Source of the DNA: Eutreptiella sp. 'Long Island Sound 2002'
Lineage: Eukaryota > Euglenozoa > Euglenophyceae > Eutreptiales > Eutreptiaceae
Length of the DNA stretch: 64,000 nucleotides
NCBI GenBank assembly: GCA_964036045.1
Contig: OZ038380.1
Location: 126,524,899-126,588,898 of the forward strand
Direction: 5' to 3'
Below the pieces are notes generated by a model that saw only the letters and a list, made by a program, of their open reading frames with translations, had not been told where the DNA came from and made no database searches. This document shows, one piece after another, positions 54,336-64,000 of this stretch. The translations under genes were made by a program, and so were the position numbers. How positions within the stretch are numbered: position 1 is the first letter of the stretch; the number at the start of each line of letters is the position of its first letter.

Positions 54336-57120
54336 ATGTGGGAATGGTGCCTCCACATCACGACCACCCCGATCGCTAGGGTGGTAGGGAAGGTGGGGGA
54401 TGATATTCTCGATAAGGGCCTCGGGCCCATAGGCAATTTTCCCCCCCTACAAGATTCTTGGGACTCAGTTGCGCCGGATTTTTGCAAGGAAGGGCTACAG
54501 ACCTTTTGTGTCCAGGACGAGTGGGAGGATCGGGACAGGGTGGTGAAGTGGGCATCCCGATGGGTGTCACGGCAAGTGGAGCGTGTGGTGTCCGCACCGC
54601 GGCGGGGTGCCGACCGACCCCCTTCCCCCGACCTGCTACCCGTTGGTGATACCGAAGTCATATCAGAAGGTTTCTCTCATTGTGAGCTGTGTGAAGCAAA
54701 ACAGACGGGGTAGTGCAAAACCACCGGCGTTCAACTTGGAGTCCTCGGAGGACGTGGCGCCTGCCCTCTCGCTCATACCACCTGAGGAGCCCCCCCCCCC
54801 CCCTATGTGCGGTTCACATTGGCATTCACATTCAGGATTGAATTTTGGTCTTTTCGCAAGCCCCCCCCCCCCCGGGCCCATGGGATTTTTCGGTTCAGAC
54901 CAGGTCCGTGAATGCCCACACTAGAGCTGGAGAACCTCCCCTTCGAATGGAAGTATAGCCCCTACTGTTGCCAACCGGACATGGCGATCAAAACCATGCG
55001 CATGGCGTCGAGAGGGCAGAGGGAGGTGTGGCCGGGCGCAGAGAACCTGCTGGCGACGGCCCGGGCGGCATAGGTGAAGCAGCCGGACGACAACTTCACA
55101 GACTGCGGCGTGCGCATGCTCATGTCCACCGTGGGTACCCTCCTCCGGGTGCCGAGGCCGGACCACCTCCTGTCTGCGTTGGACAGGCGGTGAGTGGCGG
55201 CGGTGGCCCTTTACAGGGATATGAGGCCCATCGCCCGTCCGCCCTCACTCGCGGAGTTGCGCGCCGCGGTTCTGGATGCCCTTCCGGCGCCCCGCACTCC
55301 TCAGATGGTGGCGGACTCCAACACTACCAGTTTCCCCATGTCCGCCTGGCCCACTGCGTGAGTGGGTGGCAAGTCCTCCACGTGCAGCCACCGCCGGGCA
55401 CTCTCCTCCCACGGCTAACGGGTGTACTGGCGCTGTTGCTGCATCGCGCCCTTCACGTGCTGCAGGGAGACCGTCACAACCATGGACATTCCTCCCTCCG
55501 CCGCAGCCATACATAGAAGGGCGTGCCGCAGCCGCGCCACGGGCAATCCCACCTGGGGCGGGAGCGGGGTATTGGGCCTGTGTAGGGGTGGACAAGGGGG
55601 GCTTGGAATGGATTATCGTCACCGCGAGCAAGCTCAGGAGGCAGCAGTCGAGGGGCCCAACCTGCTGTGGAATTCTTAGGGAGTGTCTCCGGTCCCTGGG
55701 CACCGTGTGCAGGGCGTACACGTGCACGCCCGGGGAAATTCCGCAAGTGCCGGCTGTGTTCGTGGAGGTGATGCAGCCGCCCTGAGTCCCGGGGCAGGAC
55801 GTGTGGCCCGTGGCCCCGAGCAACATGTGGCCGGCTGAGCACGCGGCTGGCATGTGTAGGGCGTTGCAGGGGCAAGCGGCGGCCCTTCCCAAGGCGCCAG
55901 CGGCGCAGTCGTCCAGCAACCGGCCCGCGGCCTCCCTGGCATTGCCGCACGGTGGGTCGCGGGCATGTTGCTGGGTCATCGTGGCGCTAGAGCCCCACTC
56001 CTCAGCGCTGCGTATGTACGATCGTGGAGAGAATGCGGCGCTCAGGGTGTGCTCTGCCGGCTTGGAACCCCTACACCTCGGTGCCCCGAGCAGCGACGGG
56101 GGCACGGCGCTGTACCTCCAGGGAACCGTGGTGGGCTCGGCAGCGGTCCGGTTCCGAAGGCAGTACGGAGGAGATGCCTTCCGCCTAGTCTCGGCGGAGA
56201 ACATGGCGCCGTGGTCCAGGCGTTCTCCACGTCCCGGTGGAAGATTGAGGGCGACCGGGAGAAGTTTGTCGATACGTGGCGCCGCTGGGTTGAGGAGCAG
56301 TTTCCCGTGGGCGCGATGCTGCAACTGCCGCAGCCACCTAGTGTGCCGCAGGTTTGGCCAGCCGCCCTTGCGGTTGCTGTGGCGAAAGCGATCCCGAAAT
56401 CGGCACCGAAGCCGCCCCCCAAGAAGGGCCTCCCCCAACAGTATGGCAGCTACTCCAACATGAGGGTAGTGCTGGGGCACTTCATGGGGAGTTGGCAACG
56501 GAGCAGCGTGGGTCGAAGGAGCTCAACGTCTGCCTCTGGTCTAAACTGGAGGGGGTGGGCCATTGCACATGGCGGGCCGGCAAACACTTGAGGCCCAGCC
56601 GCCTTCACCCTAGGGACCTCTTGGACCACCTGGCGAAAGATCATGTATCCCACCCGGCTCAGCATGAGCAGGCGGAGGCCATGATCAAGGGCGTTATGCT
56701 TGGAGGACTGGCGGGGCCCTTCGCAGTGGCCCAAGCTGGATCGAAGGCGCTCGCGTTACCCGCGGGAGTCCATCCCTCGGGGACACACAAGGCATCGTCG
56801 TTGGCGACGCCGAGTGGGGCTCGCGGGTCTGCAGCGGTGTCTTTGATGGGGGGTACGGGAGCAGGCACGGGTGCGACTCGCGTTGGAGCCGCGCGGTCAA
56901 CCGCGGTGTCCCGTGGAGCGCGCCCGGCGACGACCTCCGCCGTATCCGACGGGTATGGCGCCGCATACGGTACGATGCCGCCTACCACCGCCGCCATCAC
57001 TTCATGGGGCACGGATGCCGGTCCAGTGTGTTCTTGCACCAGCCCAGCAGAGCGGCGCAGCGGAGTACATGCTTTTCCTTCATGGATGCCATCCCCCGCG
57101 GATCAAGGCGTAGGCGCAGG
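54336..57120 (+). pseudogene. decayed coding region on the plus strand, family not recognised
   Basis: Coding-like segments appear in order but in shifting frames: 54336-54713 (LQTFCVQDEWEDRDRVVKWA), 55090-55365 (MLMSTVGTLLRVPRPDHLLS, then a TGA, then VALYRDMRPIARPPSLAELR), 55560-55785 (ACVGVDKGGLEWIIVTASKL), about 56090-56500 (GTALYLQGTVVGSAAVRFRR; FSTSRWKIEGDREKFVDTWR; YGSYSNMRVVLGHFMGSW) and 56500-56850 (KELNVCLWSKLEGVGHCTWR; HAEQ-type helices). Several stops and frameshifts break it. The layout suits the first ORF of a retroelement whose other parts lie nearby, but I cannot name it. Confidence 0.4.
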
Positions 57121-57134
57121 TATGGTACCGTGCC

Positions 57135-58082
57135 TTAGGCCTCCAGGCAAACCCACGGAGCTCCCGCATTGTTAGGGTTCAAGCACACCATGATCGAGGG
57201 GATGCGAGCGGTGGTGGCGTACGCACACTTGCCGACGTTGAGGGACATGCCCATGTCCGCCAAGTACTCCGCGATCGCCGTTGCATACTCCAAGAATTGC
57301 GGCACGGAGTGCGCTACCAGCAAGAGGTCGTCGCCATACCCTTGTACCAGGGGTGGCACAGCGTGGCTAGGATCCCCTTGGGCTTTGCGGGCAAGGCTTC
57401 GCAAGAGGGGTTCCAGGAGGAGGAGGTCGAGCACGGCGCTTTCCGCACTGCCTTGCCTCAGGCCCCGGTGCACATCAATGCTCGGCGTGGGCCCATGCGC
57501 GGTGACAATGCGCACTCTGGAGCCGCATCTAAGGGTATGGAAGAGCTTGATGAGCTCCTCCGGGACCCCCATGTGGCGCAGGAGAAGTGCCAGTGCCCCA
57601 TGCGGGGCTGTGTCGAAAGCCTTGGAGACATCAAAGGCCAGGACATGATTCTCCCTCTGCCCTCGCTGCAGCCTGCGCTGGGCCGGAAACACCGGAGCCG
57701 CCGCCGTGGAGCCCGGCATGGCTCCAAATTGCCTGTCCGCAGCCAATCCCTTACGAGCCAGGAGTGTTGTGAACCTCCTCATGAGGGGGGTCATTAGCAT
57801 TCTCATCTCCTGCTGCCTCAATGCTATAGGCTTGTACGCATCCAAGTCCCCTGTGGCCGTGCCCTTGGGCATCAGCCAAATGATGGCGTCATGCCCAAAC
57901 TCTGGGACTTCCGCACCACGGAGGATGGCCCTGTAAGCGTGTACCAGGAGCCCATGCACCGGCTTAGGCAGCTCCGCAATAAGGGCGGCTGTGACCCTAT
58001 TGGCAGAGGTGGTGGTGAAGGTGAATGCTGCCATCAAGACTACAGCCCTGCCGTTTGAGAACCTGCCCAAGGACGTGTCCAA
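57135..58082 (-). pseudogene. non-LTR retrotransposon reverse transcriptase fragment
   Basis: A 315-residue open frame on the minus strand. It shows, in order, IWLMPKGTATGDLDAYKPIA (finger motif), FGAMPGSTAA, motif A FDVSKAFDT, motif B GLRQGSAES, motif C YGDDLLLVA and the next motif NVGKCAY. Spacing and the YxDD box fit LINE-type enzymes. Catalytic Asp residues are intact. The frame lacks an endonuclease domain in front and the thumb and C-terminal domains behind: it stops at 57135, where sequence of the opposite coding sense begins. It is therefore a fragment despite an uninterrupted core. It differs clearly from the reverse transcriptase at 37.1-37.5 kb (CDWDESDA, YSDD), so it comes from another lineage. 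Confidence 0.85.
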
Positions 58083-58171
58083 TGTAGCGGTGCGGTTCTG
58101 GTCACAGGCTTAAGTTGGCGGATGTCCGGGTCTTATGCCGTGACTCTGTAGTGGCGACCCTGGCTTAGCTC

Positions 58172-59050
58172 GTGCACCATCGCTCAGCCGTGCTCCGAAG
58201 TGAGTTGAGGGCTATGCTCGGAGATCTGCACACGCAGTACGGTATATGCGGAAAATTCTTGCTTCCCTCCATGGCGTTCGTGTTACATGCGGCGAACACG
58301 TGGGTTGACATGGTGCTCAGAGCGATGGGGACGTTAGGACTAGGACTCCTCATGCGGTCGTTGGTGTACTCATGCGTGCACGCCCACCTGCCGGAGGTGC
58401 AATGGGCTGGGCGACAGTGGATGGCCACGTCATGCGCCTTCAAGGGTAGGGACGTATGTGTGCTGTGTGGACCCCGCATAGATACGGCGGTGAGGGTCCT
58501 TCCGGATCCCGCGAATGACCTTCTGCATGCACGGCTTCCGTGCCACGAACCCGGACACTGGGCCGTGCAGCTTCGGGAGTGTCACGAGGACCATCTGCAT
58601 CTTCCCCACACGGGGGTTGGACCCACCCAGTTGGACCACGTATGGTTCACGGAACTCCAGGCGGTTTTCCAATCGCGGATGCCCGGTCCCCTGGCTCATC
58701 GCCTGATACACTTGGTGCGCCGCAAAAAGGCCAGCAAGCGCACCAGGCAGTCGACTGCCGGTGATGCGTATGTGGTGGGCGGGTATAGGGACGACAACTA
58801 GGACCCGGACTGCCCAGCGTCATCCATGCCGTTTGTGCCGCTGGCCGGCCTCATGTTCTTGCTTGGGGATGTCTTCGACGGTCACAGACAACAGGACGAT
58901 CCGGAGTCGGTCCCCCTGCTTACGCCGCATGCCGGGGGCGGCCTTGATCCCCCGCCTCTGTGGATCGTACACAGGAGGCACGCGTTTGACAGGGCGTGCA
59001 AAGCGGTGTGTGGGCAGGACGAGCGCCGCGGAAGCAGGAGCGTGAGAGGC
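58172..59050 (+). pseudogene. decayed coding region on the plus strand, family not recognised
   Basis: One frame runs 58172-58801 (SELRAMLGDLHTQYGICGKF, ANTWVDMVLRAMGTLGLGLL, WFTELQAVFQSRMPGPLAHR, basic RRKKASKRTRQ). A TAG follows, and coding-like sequence goes on in another frame to about 59050 (VPLAGLMFLLGDVFDGHRQQ, WIVHRRHAFDRACKAVCGQD). Unrecognised. It abuts the second copy of the 1.98-kb segment. Confidence 0.35.
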
Positions 59051-59066
59051 TGATCCCACCAGCGAA

Positions 59067-61046
59067 GTCCCAGTCTGTGCCAGCGAAGTCGGCAAGATAC
59101 CAAGCCCCGTCAAGTTCAAGGGTTAGGTGGCGAACAGCATTATGGACCCGGGTGAACAGCTACCATGGCGCACGTGTTTTGTGTCAACCAGTCGCAGTTT
59201 GTATACGCCAGGCATATGCAGGTTCCGCTGGGAGTGCCAAGATGGCTGCACAGCACTACCCCACTTTGGAAGAAGCCCGAGAAGCACTTGGAGACACCTT
59301 CGTTTGGAGGAGTGTCACCTTCGGAGAAGTGGGGGGTGTTTTGCAATGGCAAACGCGCCAAGGTGAGTGGATCTCATGGAGTACCCACAAAGTGGGGACT
59401 GACAGGGCTACGCCCAGCGGGGCAGTGCCCTAGGGCGCCATTGGCATTTCCCCCGCCCCTGCTTGTCCTGACAGGACACCCGCGGCCCCCAACCCCAGGT
59501 TCCCGGGGCCAGGGACCCCGGCACAACCAAAGTGCTTGCCGACGTCGCCAACCGTGGGCTTAGGCGTCCCAAGCACACGAGCCCACCACCCCGGACAAGA
59601 GCGCCATGCTCTCGTGGTGCCTCCGGACGCGGGTGCAATACAGCTCCCGTTTGCGCGCCCTCGCCGCCTTGGCGACGAGAACATGCCCGCCTCCTTTCCC
59701 CGAGGCATTGGCAGGCTTGCTGGCGGAGCGCGGGCAGATGGGGGTACCGCCTTGGCCCTTCACGGCTTTAGCTCGGCCATCCGTGCGGCCGAGGATCTGC
59801 AATGGCTGCTACCGTCGGTCACTGCCCTCCACAAGCGGATTGCGGCAAGCGTAGGGTCCATCGGTCTACACCCTACCTCCCCCCCTTAGGGTCCGTACTC
59901 CTTCTGCAGGCCGCCGTCAACCTCAGGTACGGCCCCCTCTTTGGCGCTCTGGAAGCGCTTAATTGGGGGTGCTTCTTGCGACTTGGACGGACCACCATGA
60001 TCAGGTTGGCTAACAGCGCGTTGCCGGGATGCATCTTGCTTTGGAACAGCAAGACGGGAGAAGAGGGCTACGCTACCCAGCCCGCTACGCGGACGAAATC
60101 AACGCCCGGGCCCATGCCTTCATGGTGGGCCAAGGCCACAAGTTTGAAATGCTCGTTTGCGAAGCTTGAGAATCCGGCCTGGAGGTAGGCATGTCCGAGT
60201 GATCGGCTTGGACTGCCTACGGGCAAGCTACGTGGCACGCCCTGCACTGCGGGGGGGCGGCAGCTTGCAGGGCCCGCAAGCCCGACCTTGCCTACTACAA
60301 GTGGTGGGGGCGTTTGCAAAGCACGGTTGTCGCCCTGCAATACGCCACCCGGTGGAAGGACCCGGCCGTTATCGCACCAACCATCATGCCGGTCTAGAAT
60401 CAACAAGAACGCCCTCGCTCCACTCCAACGAGGGTGGGCCTCATGTCTATTTATGGCCGCGCTATGTACCCGGAAGTTGTACTTGCCCTGGAAACGCCTA
60501 CCAAAAGGAAGGCCTGGACCCCCCGACCCAAGACTGGTGAAGCGCCGGGATCCCCCTTTTGGAGACGGCGCAGCGGAAGCAGGAGCGAGAGAGGCTGATC
60601 CCAACAGCGACGCCCCGCCCGAAGGGGATACCCCCTTTGATGCAACTCCGGAACTACCTGTGGTCACTGAGCGCTGGAGCCTAGACGGCCCGGTGCTGGG
60701 TGCACCTCCCCCCGAGTGGCCTAGATCGTCCTCTGGGTCTACGCCCTCTGCCGTGGCTGTTGCAACTGTTCTGCAGCCGGGTGCCCCAAAAGGCGGCAGC
60801 GAGTACGCTCCAAATGCATAGTGCCGATGGCTCCATCAACGCTGACTCCGATGTGGACACCGGTGATGACAACGTGGACTCTAACATCGAACCGGACGGC
60901 AGCTTCGCACTGGGACCAGCCGGTACTACCCCGTCCAGGATTGGAGGGCGGAAGTCCCGATTCATAGGACACGACACACCGGCGTCGGCGTCCACCGCAA
61001 CTAGGGGTCTAGTCATAGGAAGCACAAGGCACGGCCGTCCGGAGGG
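59067..61046 (+). mobile_element. 1.98-kb duplicated segment, copy 2
   Basis: Same order and orientation as copy 1 (45285-47259), with scattered substitutions and small indels (for example CCCCTTTTG inserted near 60552). Its right end at GGAGGG joins directly to an internal part of the CTACACCCC TIR family. Confidence 0.9.
59802..60410 (+). pseudogene. degenerate tyrosine recombinase (DIRS/Crypton-like), copy 2
   Basis: Same motifs as copy 1: FLRLG, NSKTGEEG, WHALHCGG, WWGRLQSTVVALQYATRW. Two stops of copy 1 are sense here (CAG for TAG after GYAT; CGG for TAG in the neighbouring frame), but others are shared and the H-x-x-R Arg is missing in both. Non-functional. Confidence 0.6.
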
Positions 61047-62941
61047 CACCAGGCCCACCCACAACCCCCCTTTTTTGTGGATTCCAACCCTCAAAATCGC
61101 CCAATGAGACGCCCGGACCTCTATGCCGCTGCTCCCTTGGTGGAGCCCGAGGGCCCCCGCACGGTGGGGGCCAACGGTGGGCCACCAAGGTGCCCGGGCG
61201 GAAAAAATCAATTTTTGCAAAGTTGTTCCTAGACCACTTCGGATGCTCACACAAGTGTTTTTAGCCCGTCTTGAGCCCGTGGTGACACTTTGGTGCATGG
61301 AAAATGCCTAAATACCTTGACAATGGGTCATACGGGCCCTTTTCAAGGCAAGTTGGGATTTTGAATGCGCCTAAACCCGTCCCAATGGACTCAAAATGGG
61401 CTAAAAACACATGTTTGAGCATCCCAAATGGTCCACGATCACTTTTGGAAAAACACGCTTTCGACCAATTTTTGACCCATTTTTGGTCTTGAAACGGCCC
61501 ATTTTCAAGGCATTTTGGGATTTTCCATGGCCCGAAACGCGTCACCACGGCCTCAAAACCGGCTAAAAACACTTGTTTGAGTATCCCAAATGGTGCAGGA
61601 TCACTTTTTGAAAAATGCGTCTTTGACCCATTTTTGACCCATTTTTGGTCTTGAATCGGCCCATTTTCAAGGCATTTTGGGATTTTCCATGGCCCAAAAC
61701 GCGCCACCACGGGCTCAAAACGGCCTAAAAACACTTGCTTGAGCATCCCAAGTGGTCTAGGAACAACTTTGAAAAAGATGATTTCCTTCGCCCCGGGGAC
61801 CCCGGTGGACCCACCGTTGGCCCCAAATGTGCGGGGGCTGTACTGCCCTCCGGCTCCGTCAAATGACCACTGGTACAAGGGTCTAGGTGTGTCGTCCGGC
61901 GATTCTGAGGCTTGGAAACCACTAAAATTGGGGGGTTGAGGGTGGAATAGGCGCCCTCGGAATTCGGTTTTGAGCCACGTAGCCCAACATACGGCCCGTT
62001 GTTGGTTTTGGGCGTGTTTCACACAAATAGCGCACATTCAGGCCATTTTAAGCCAGTTTTGGGCCGTTTCTCGGACATATCGTGGAGCTATAGGGCAACA
62101 AAGGGCTCTTGGTCACTCGGCAATCGAGGCGCACGTGGAGTGTAGGAACCGTTTGCCCTCGTTTGGCTGTTTTGACCACGGGCTCAAGACAGGCTGAAAA
62201 CATGTGTTTGAGCATCCCAAGTGGTGTGGGAACAAGTTTGGAAAAAATCATTTTTTCGCCCTTGGGACCCTGGTGGACCCACCGTTGGCCCCGCCGTGCG
62301 CGGGCCGGGCTGCCCTCCGGCTGTATCAAGTGACCACCGGTACGGGTGTCTAGGCGTCCGTTTGGGCAATTGCGAGGGGTGGAAACCACAAAAAGTGGGG
62401 GGTTGCGGGTGGACTAGGTGCCCTCGGAATTCGGGTTTTGAGCCACGTAGCCCAAGATACGGTCCGTGCTTGGTTTCGGGCCGTTGGTGCACATTGCGCA
62501 GATTTTGGGGCATTTTGGCGCCTTTTTGGGCCGTTTCTCGGACATATCGTGGAGTCGAAAGGCACTAGAGGGCTCTTTGACACGGCGAAGTCAAGCCACA
62601 CGTGCAGTGTAGCCACTGTTTCCCTTCGTTTGGGAGTTTTGCCCGGGTTTGGGGGCTATTTTGGGCGAAACATGGCTGTTTTTGGCCAAAAACTGCGCCG
62701 ATTTGGGAGGGCACGTCCTGACTTGGCGCCACCGCCCCTGGCCGCCACCGGTGAGTTTTTGCCCCAAAACTTGGATTTCGTAAGGGCACCACCTGGGCTC
62801 TAGGATGGCCAAAGTAGAGTCAAGCTCGAGGCGATAAGAAGGGGCAATGGCCAAAACGAACCTGTGACGTGCTTGTTGTTGTTGTTGTTGTTGTTCCTTG
62901 TTGCTTGCTTGGTAGCTAAATTTACGGCCAGAGGGGTGTAG
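61046..62941 (-). mobile_element. rearranged CTACACCCC-family elements (part plus, mostly minus)
   Basis: 61046-61330 matches copy A from about 48235 on in plus orientation. From about 61330 the family continues in minus orientation with three subrepeats (GAGCATCCCAA/GAGTATCCCAA at about 61419, 61579 and 61741), to the end AGAGGGGTGTAG at 62930-62941 followed by (TA)n. At least two copies have been fused or inverted here. A TTG trinucleotide run sits at about 62875-62895. Confidence 0.75.
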
Positions 62942-62943
62942 TA

Positions 62944-62944
<1 letters not shown>

Positions 62945-62990
<46 letters not shown>

Positions 62991-63007
62991 GTATATATAT
63001 ATGTATA

Positions 63008-63050
<43 letters not shown>

Positions 63051-63147
63051 ATATATATGTATATACATATATGTATATATATGTATATATGTATATATGT
63101 ATATGTATGTATATATATCTATATATATATATGTATATCCTCCAATC
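62945..63147. repeat. (TA)n tract with GTATAT interruptions
   Basis: TA run between two minus-oriented TIR copies; spurious Ile-Tyr frames cross it. Confidence 0.95.
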
Positions 63148-64000
63148 TACACCCCTCTCCCAACTCTAGGTGGCTCCACCATACGGCTCTAAGGTACGTG
63201 CGAAGGGCACAAAGTGGTGCATACATGTGCTGGAAGGGGCTAAACTCGGTCAAAACGGGCTCAAAACGGGCTAAAACCACTTGTTTGAGCATCCCAAATG
63301 GTCCAGGATCACTTTTGGAAAAACGCGTTTTTAACCCATTTTTGACCCATTTTTGGTCCCAAAACGGCCCATTTTCAAGGCATTTTGGGATTTTCCATGG
63401 CCCAAAACGCACCACCACGGGCTCAAAGCAGCCTGAAAACACTTTTTTGTGCATCCCAAGTGGTCTAGGAACAACTTTGGAAAAAATCATTTTTTTCGCC
63501 TTGGGGACCCTGGTGGACCCGACGTTGGCCCCCACTGTGCGTGGGCTGGCCGGCCCTCCGGCTGCACCAAGTGACCACTGGTACGGGGGTCTACGTGTCT
63601 CGTTGGGCGATTCTGAGGGTTGGAAACCATAAAAAGTGGGGGTTTGCGGGTGCGCTAGGTGCCGTCGGAATTCGTTTTTGAGCCACGTAGCCCAAGATAC
63701 GGCCCGTTCTTGGTTTCGGGGTGCTCGTGCACGTTGCGCAGATTTTGGGGCTTTTTGGCGCCTTTTTGGGCCAGTTCTCGGACATATCGTGGAGTTAGAG
63801 GGCACCAAAGGTCCCTTGGTCACGAGAAAGTCAAGCCGCACGTGAAGTGTAGTAGCCGTTTGCCTTCGTTTGGCTGTTTTGAACCCTTACTATGGCTGTT
63901 TTGGGCCAAAAATGGCTGTTTTTGGCCCAAAGCTGCGCAGATTTGGGAGGGCACCTCCCGACTTGGCGCCCCCGCCCCGGGCCGCCACCGGTGAGTTTCC
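63148..64000 (-). mobile_element. CTACACCCC-family TIR element, minus copy, cut by the window end
   Basis: Starts with CTACACCCCTCTCCC at 63148 and runs, in reverse of copies B and C, past the end of the window. The 162-bp subrepeat occurs at least twice (GAGCATCCCAA at about 63287 and TGCATCCCAA at about 63450). Confidence 0.8.

Overview
The window is nuclear DNA of a eukaryote with a repeat-choked genome. Evidence: polypyrimidine-AG splice acceptors, long (GT)n and (TA)n microsatellites, at least two LINE-type reverse transcriptases, degenerate tyrosine recombinases, foldback elements, and exons of a mitochondrial FAD-dependent glycerol-3-phosphate dehydrogenase. The style (high-GC Ala/Pro-rich coding next to AT-rich spacers, (GT)n tracts, gene exons split by very large transposon-filled introns) would fit a green alga or another microbial alga, but I cannot place the organism from sequence alone.

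Layout. 1-3.3 kb: low-complexity DNA with no gene seen. 3.3-31 kb: two in-order, same-strand pieces of one FAD-glycerol-3-phosphate dehydrogenase gene (3355-3696 and about 30645-30970), separated by about 27 kb of mobile DNA. Inside that interval lie a reverse-transcriptase relic (4.5-5.4 kb), a foldback element built on a 20-bp palindrome (7.2-10.5 kb), an 11-kb multi-ORF element (about 10.6-22.6 kb) and a decayed transposase-like gene (24.9-27.4 kb). 32.46-44.56 kb: a very GC-rich island bounded by an exact 23-bp inverted repeat, holding a 99-bp satellite, G-run repeats and a decayed LINE on the minus strand. 45.3-47.3 and 59.1-61.0 kb: two copies of a 1.98-kb segment with a broken tyrosine recombinase. 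47.7-54.2 kb: alternating (TA)n tracts and terminal-inverted-repeat elements of two unrelated families. 54.3-59.0 kb: mosaic of decayed coding DNA on both strands, including a second reverse transcriptase. 61.0-64.0 kb: more copies of the first TIR family, inverted.

The parts most likely to be new. (1) Four foldback elements at 51.5-54.2 kb share the terminal plan TATGGCATAA-N9-GCC. The N9 is different in each element but the same in the two arms of any one element. (2) The 11-kb element carries four ORFs and a CACTA-like transposase. Four of these start just after a splice-acceptor-like site, three intergenic gaps carry the same 149-bp repeat, and two ORFs end in a stem-loop that closely resembles the 3' stem-loop of replication-dependent histone mRNAs. 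The whole looks like a set of interchangeable expression cassettes. (3) The dehydrogenase gene appears to tolerate an intron of about 27 kb made almost entirely of such elements.
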